Shown here in pieces: positions 59,746 to 64,000 of a DNA stretch of 64,000 nucleotides. The translations under genes were made by a program, and so were the position numbers. Source of the DNA: Lampris incognitus (Eukaryota; Chordata; Actinopteri; Lampriformes; Lampridae); the NCBI RefSeq assembly GCF_029633865.1, contig NC_079219.1:50233008-50297007 (forward strand), in the 5' to 3' direction. Numbering within the stretch: the first letter of the stretch is position 1; every line of letters begins with the position of its first letter. A model generated the notes under the pieces. The model saw only the letters and a program-made list of their open reading frames with translations. It did not search any database and had not been told where the DNA came from.

Positions 59746-62012
59746 TTAAAACAAGACAAAATACTTTGATAACCTTGTCTTTTTACAGTGCATTTCCAAT
59801 ACATTCCCTATGTATTATCATGATTGTTATTATTATTTTAAGTTAAAAGGAGAAATCTCGTTCTTCATATGAAAAAAGTAAAGATGCCAGCACGTGGGAT
59901 TTCAGTTTGGGATGAAAACATCACATCAAAGTCCAGTTGCCATGACAACAGCTCCCTACCTCTCCCATCCTCCTCCCTCTCCCATCCATCCCACTGCTGC
60001 GATGCATCACACCCCCTCCCTCCCCCCTCTTATATTCAGCCCCCCCAACACACACACACACACACACGCACACTTCCTCCACCCATATCCCAGAGACGAC
60101 ATGAGCGCCTCGTCCTTCCGGCGGATAAGTAAATCGTGTTATGTGATTTTGGCGGACACGTCGGGGGTAACGATGTGTTTTTCCCTCTCTCTTTCCATGT
60201 AACGTCGCGGTCACCTTCAGCTTTTCCCAAAGGACACGGCGCGCGTGTGTAAGGAGACGCCTCTCCCTCTCTCTCCCTCTCTGAGAGCTGTGTTGTCGTG
60301 CGTGGCTCGGTTTGTTTCGAAAGGACCAATACCGGCCCGTTTTATTTATTTATTTATTTTCCTTGGCGTTGTCTTGTTTTTTTTTTTTTGAATGAGCTCT
60401 TTTCGTCCCTATAAGGAAAAGCCGCTCTGGGAAAGGAGGACGCAGGACTGAATGAACGAGGAGGAGGAGGTAGGAGAGGAGGCAGACAACACATCGCACT
60501 TCGATTTGTCCGAGAAAGAGTCACGGCGCTTCGGGTTCTGCTCACTGTCAGGAACAAACGTTCTGTCAGAGGTGGGCTCATTGCGAGCTGACTCGTTAGG
60601 TCCCACCCAGAACCAGCGGAGCCACCGTCGGAATGCGTGACTGAGACGCTCTCGTGTGGACCTGCACTGACCACGGATGCTCTGAGTAAGAAGACATGTA
60701 AACAAACGCTCCGTTTATTCAATGCATAACTTTCAGCTGACTTGCAGACGTCTGCACGTGCGTGGTTTTCCTTCTTCTTCTTCTTCCTGTGACCGCAGCA
60801 GCCTGCGCTGCAGCCGAGGCTGCCAGTCCCACCCGTCGTGGTTTTATGGGTCAAAATCAACAAATGAAAGCATATGGCTTAACCTTGCCACAGAATATCT
60901 GATGCAGACACACAGCGGACGCTTTCACACGAAGCGGTTTACATGATTAACCCGAGTTAAGAAGCTGCCAGACACCGTCCTACATCACCGCACATCTCTG
61001 CACACTAGCTGCAGCCAGAGGTGTCGAGAGCAGGGTGCGTGTAGCTCGGGTCCTGCTTGTTTGTATGATAGAAACAAAAGCAATACTATTGGTTTAAGGC
61101 AGCAATAATGATAACAGCGGAAATGTGATAAATGTAATGTTTTCCGAGGACAAAGAGCGGTGGCCCTATGGTGAGAATTCTTCATATTTCCATTTACCAT
61201 TTCATTTACACTGTGTTTTTGTTTTTGTTTTTTTAATTCTAGCTGTAATCCCTCCTCCACTCAGGTCAGATCTGTAGTCATGCATATTAAGAGGAACGAC
61301 TATATTCGCTAAATTATTTAATGTTGAGTAGTGCATGTAGTTGTTACTGCGCTAACCGAACACCGCTCCAGAACGTTGCACAATTTTTGTGTCTTCCATT
61401 TGATGCACAAATTCCCTCACGCGCCACAATATAATTTTGCATCAAGGCAGCCCGAGTCTTCCGTGCTAACCTCACACACTCTGCATGGACCAGACAGGCT
61501 GAGGTTCAGAGTCTGATTCAGACTTCGGGAAGGTTGAGAGGTCAGACGAGACAGCATACCATCACCAAAACAAACTTGACAAGCTCACTAACCAGATCCA
61601 TCGTCCATTTCTGCCCCCCCCCCATTCTGGAGCGACCACCCTTTAAACACCAAGCGTCTACTGAGGAGGAGAAAGGAGGAGGAACCAATCAGGGCGGAGG
61701 ACTGGACCCCACCGTCAGAGGTAGATACCCCTGGCTGACACTTGGAGGAGAGACTTTTGGTTTTGGCGTTTGATGGGAATGCAAGACCACTCGCTGTGTG
61801 GAGGTTTCCATCAACTTGTCCCGCCTGCACCCTCCTTGCTCACATCCTAAGCTGGTTGTTGAACCCGGAATAGTTGTGGTGACCTCGCAGATACCTTGTC
61901 CACCCGTGTGTCACTCAATTTGAGGTGTGTGTGAGTGTGTGTGTCTGCGGGTGTGCGTGTGTGCATGTGTGTGCTGGCATCATTGACAGCCAGCCGCTTC
62001 TCTACTATCAGG
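59746..62012 (+). promoter_or_regulatory. 5' flank and probable 5' UTR region of the gene at 62013
   Basis: From about 60070 composition becomes GC/CpG-richer than in the transposon island (CGTCC, CGGCGG, ACGTCGCGG, CGCGCG near 60100-60250), as in a vertebrate promoter. No open frame with recognisable domains. TG repeats lie at 61925-61975. No core promoter element could be fixed. Confidence 0.4.
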
Positions 62013-62064
62013 ATGTCAACAGTACCGGCGCTGCTGCTACCACTGGCCCTCCTGGCGCTGCAAG
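62013..62064 (+). CDS. Signal-peptide first exon of an unidentified secreted or membrane protein
   Basis: ATG at 62013 opens MSTVPALLLPLALLALQ, an almost ideal signal peptide core. It ends phase 1 at a canonical donor (CAAG/GTGAGT at 62065), the usual layout of a leader exon. No second exon was recognised before the window ends, so the protein cannot be named. The next exon, if the model is right, lies beyond 64000 or is too short to see. Confidence 0.6.
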
Positions 62065-62533
62065 GTGAGTGAGCGGTGGCTTTGTTGTCACGGCAACACT
62101 AACATTTCTGGCATGCATGAGCCACCGTCCAATATCCAATATACTGAATATGAAGCCTGTGGTGATGCCTAGCTGTTATGGCCCGTCAGGGTCACTGTGT
62201 TTACCCCACATCCAGGAGAAGAGAGTGCCCCGTGTAAAATATACCTATGTGTTTGAAACAGCCGCGGGTTTGTGTTTGCGTACCCCGAGTCTGTGTCTAT
62301 GTGTGGATGTGCCCCCATGCGCTTACTCAGTGCTCACATACACATGTCCATGCGTTTATGTGTGCCGTGTCCCCATGCAGATGTGCAGATGTGCCGGGTA
62401 TTTGTGGCGGGGAGTTGCATCATTGTGCTGGACTGCTCAATAAAAGCCTCAACCAGCTGTTGTAGCTTTATACAGAGCACAGTGATGAGATGAGGCCATG
62501 TGGCAGCATTAAAAAAAGGGAGGACACATGCAT

Positions 62534-62535
62534 TC

Positions 62536-62627
<92 letters not shown>
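62534..62627 (+). repeat. (TC)n(AC)n compound microsatellite
   Basis: CT dinucleotides to 62590 followed directly by CA dinucleotides to 62627. Confidence 0.98.
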
Positions 62628-62629
<2 letters not shown>

Positions 62630-62710
62630 CAGCAGCCAGATATTGTGTGAAGGAAGAATGGGGAACAGTGTAGATTACTCAGACTGTCACAGAAGGACGT
62701 GTTTCTCTGT

Positions 62711-62714
<4 letters not shown>

Positions 62715-62741
<27 letters not shown>
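62715..62741 (+). repeat. (TG)n microsatellite
   Basis: Short pure TG run. Confidence 0.95.
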
Positions 62742-63597
62742 CCCTATATAGGTCATGTCCCCATAACCCACAAATGTCTTCCAGAAAACGCATATAACAG
62801 TCGTTTGTTTGAGGAAATGGACTGCAGCTATGTTTTCTGGATCTGAGTTGGCAACGCACAGTTTGGCTCCATGCAGCAGCTCCACCTCGTCCCTGTGGCG
62901 CGGCGCTACTTACAACTTTAACGTTTGTGCCATTAGCAACATCTCTCTCTCATCCACAGAGGAAGGTGGCAGGAGTGTGTTAGTTCTCAATGTAAAAGCA
63001 GTAAAACCCTCCAGGGGCTCGGGTGAACGGCAATAGTGACATGTTTTTCTTAGCTGGCTCAAGAAGGCTAATTATTCTAATCACTGCAAATTATTCTTTG
63101 TGTTTCTGCTTCAGTCTGTTTGGGTGTTCACGTGTCAGCGTAAGTCAGGTCGAGGCAGTTAAAGTTATCCATTACAGAAAAGATCAGTGAAAATATTTCT
63201 TTTTAAACCTTTGTTGCAAAGGTGAAGTTATACTACATGGTTCAACCCATCCCTTCAACACTGCAAAGTGACCAAAAAACCCCCATTCTATATATAATCA
63301 GCAGTTATTTGACTCGAGCCCGTTTTTCTTTTCCAAACAAGTCTCCTTGCATGTTCTCTGCTTTTTTTACTGGCCTTTTTTTTTTGGGTGGCCTGCTGGC
63401 ATAAGGAATAATCTCTATTTTGCTGATAGGCTTGTGGCTTAAAGGGAACGCAGAAAGGAGGCATTGCATTAAAGAGAGACTTGCAGAGAGCTTATCTCTG
63501 TGAGCCAGCCGCCACTTGTCACCCACTCTGACACTGTCATCCATACGGCTACCAGTACATAGACATGCATGCAAACACAAGATGCATTCAAAAATAT

Positions 63598-63598
<1 letters not shown>

Positions 63599-63652
<54 letters not shown>
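63599..63652 (+). repeat. (CA)n microsatellite
   Basis: Pure CA run of about 54 bp. Confidence 0.98.
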
Positions 63653-64000
63653 ATCCAGACCAGGCGCTCCTGTGTGGTTTCTCATTGCATGTAATGGATT
63701 GAGAGTGATAATGGATCCGGGCTAAAGAGTGCAGGACTGGCCAGACTTGAAGGGGAGTGGTGGGAGTGGAGGTAAGAGAGGGCCTCTGCGAGACATAAGA
63801 CTGATATACAACCCAGATAGATGTCAGTTTGGTACCCTCTCTTGCTAGCAGGTCAGTTCAGGACTGCAGTGAGCACATCTGGAGCTGATGCGGGTGAGGA
63901 TATCAGACAAGACAAGGCAGTATAGAGACAGGAAATTGGATAGAACCCCCCCCCCCAACAGAGGGAGATAAAAACAACAAATAGGGGGAAAGATATGATA

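Larger units (their letters stand above)
62065..64000 (+). other. Probable intron 1 of the gene starting at 62013
   Basis: No coding sequence recognised; contains several microsatellites. Confidence 0.45.

Overview
The window is vertebrate nuclear DNA, almost certainly from a ray-finned (teleost) fish. The evidence is the mix of Tc1/mariner, hAT, L2-like and Tx1/L1-like LINE, Penelope-like and many Ty3/gypsy elements, the long CA/GT microsatellites, spliced genes with short coding exons, and a DUF4806-type gene. There are no bacterial operons, CRISPR arrays or rRNA genes. No tool was run; family calls are my reading of translated motifs. Layout: (1) 1-8.1 kb holds a four-exon immunoglobulin-superfamily membrane receptor gene on the + strand (coding 1956-7454), with LINE/Tc1 debris upstream and Penelope-like repeats in its third intron and 3' flank. 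(2) 8.3-23.2 kb is a mosaic of broken elements: a near-intact DD36E Tc1 element, hAT, L2-like and Tx1-like LINE pieces, gypsy pieces, an isolated THAP-domain first exon with a CpG-rich leader, an LTR element nested in a LINE, and a gypsy gag fused to a 39-bp minisatellite. (3) 24.4-40.0 kb is a nest. One Tx1/L1-like LINE (minus) is split by gypsy A (24563-27292) and gypsy B (27540-36895), and B is itself split by gypsy C (29729-34199). LTR boundaries are clear in all three; target-site duplications are exact for B and C. (4) 40.0-47 kb contains a perfect hairpin, a second DD36E Tc1 copy, a gypsy gag with a SCAN-like capsid, a LINE ORF1 scrap, and a 432-bp miniature LTR retrotransposon (TRIM) whose LTRs carry a tRNA-like internal promoter. 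(5) 47.1-54.7 kb (minus) is a DUF4806-family gene broken by a chromodomain gypsy element (D, 48222-53563) inserted inside an exon, and also carrying a frameshift and a stop. (6) 55.1-59.7 kb has gypsy, Tx1-like and L2-like pieces end to end. (7) 59.8-64 kb looks like the 5' region of another + strand gene, with a signal-peptide exon at 62013-62064. Apart from the immune-type receptor, the THAP exon and the last signal-peptide exon, nearly all coding potential belongs to transposable elements. The elements give a partial chronology: LINE first, then gypsy A and B, then gypsy C inside B. LTR divergence counted by eye is about 0.7% for B, 1% for C and 3.3% for D, so the region has been colonised recently and repeatedly.
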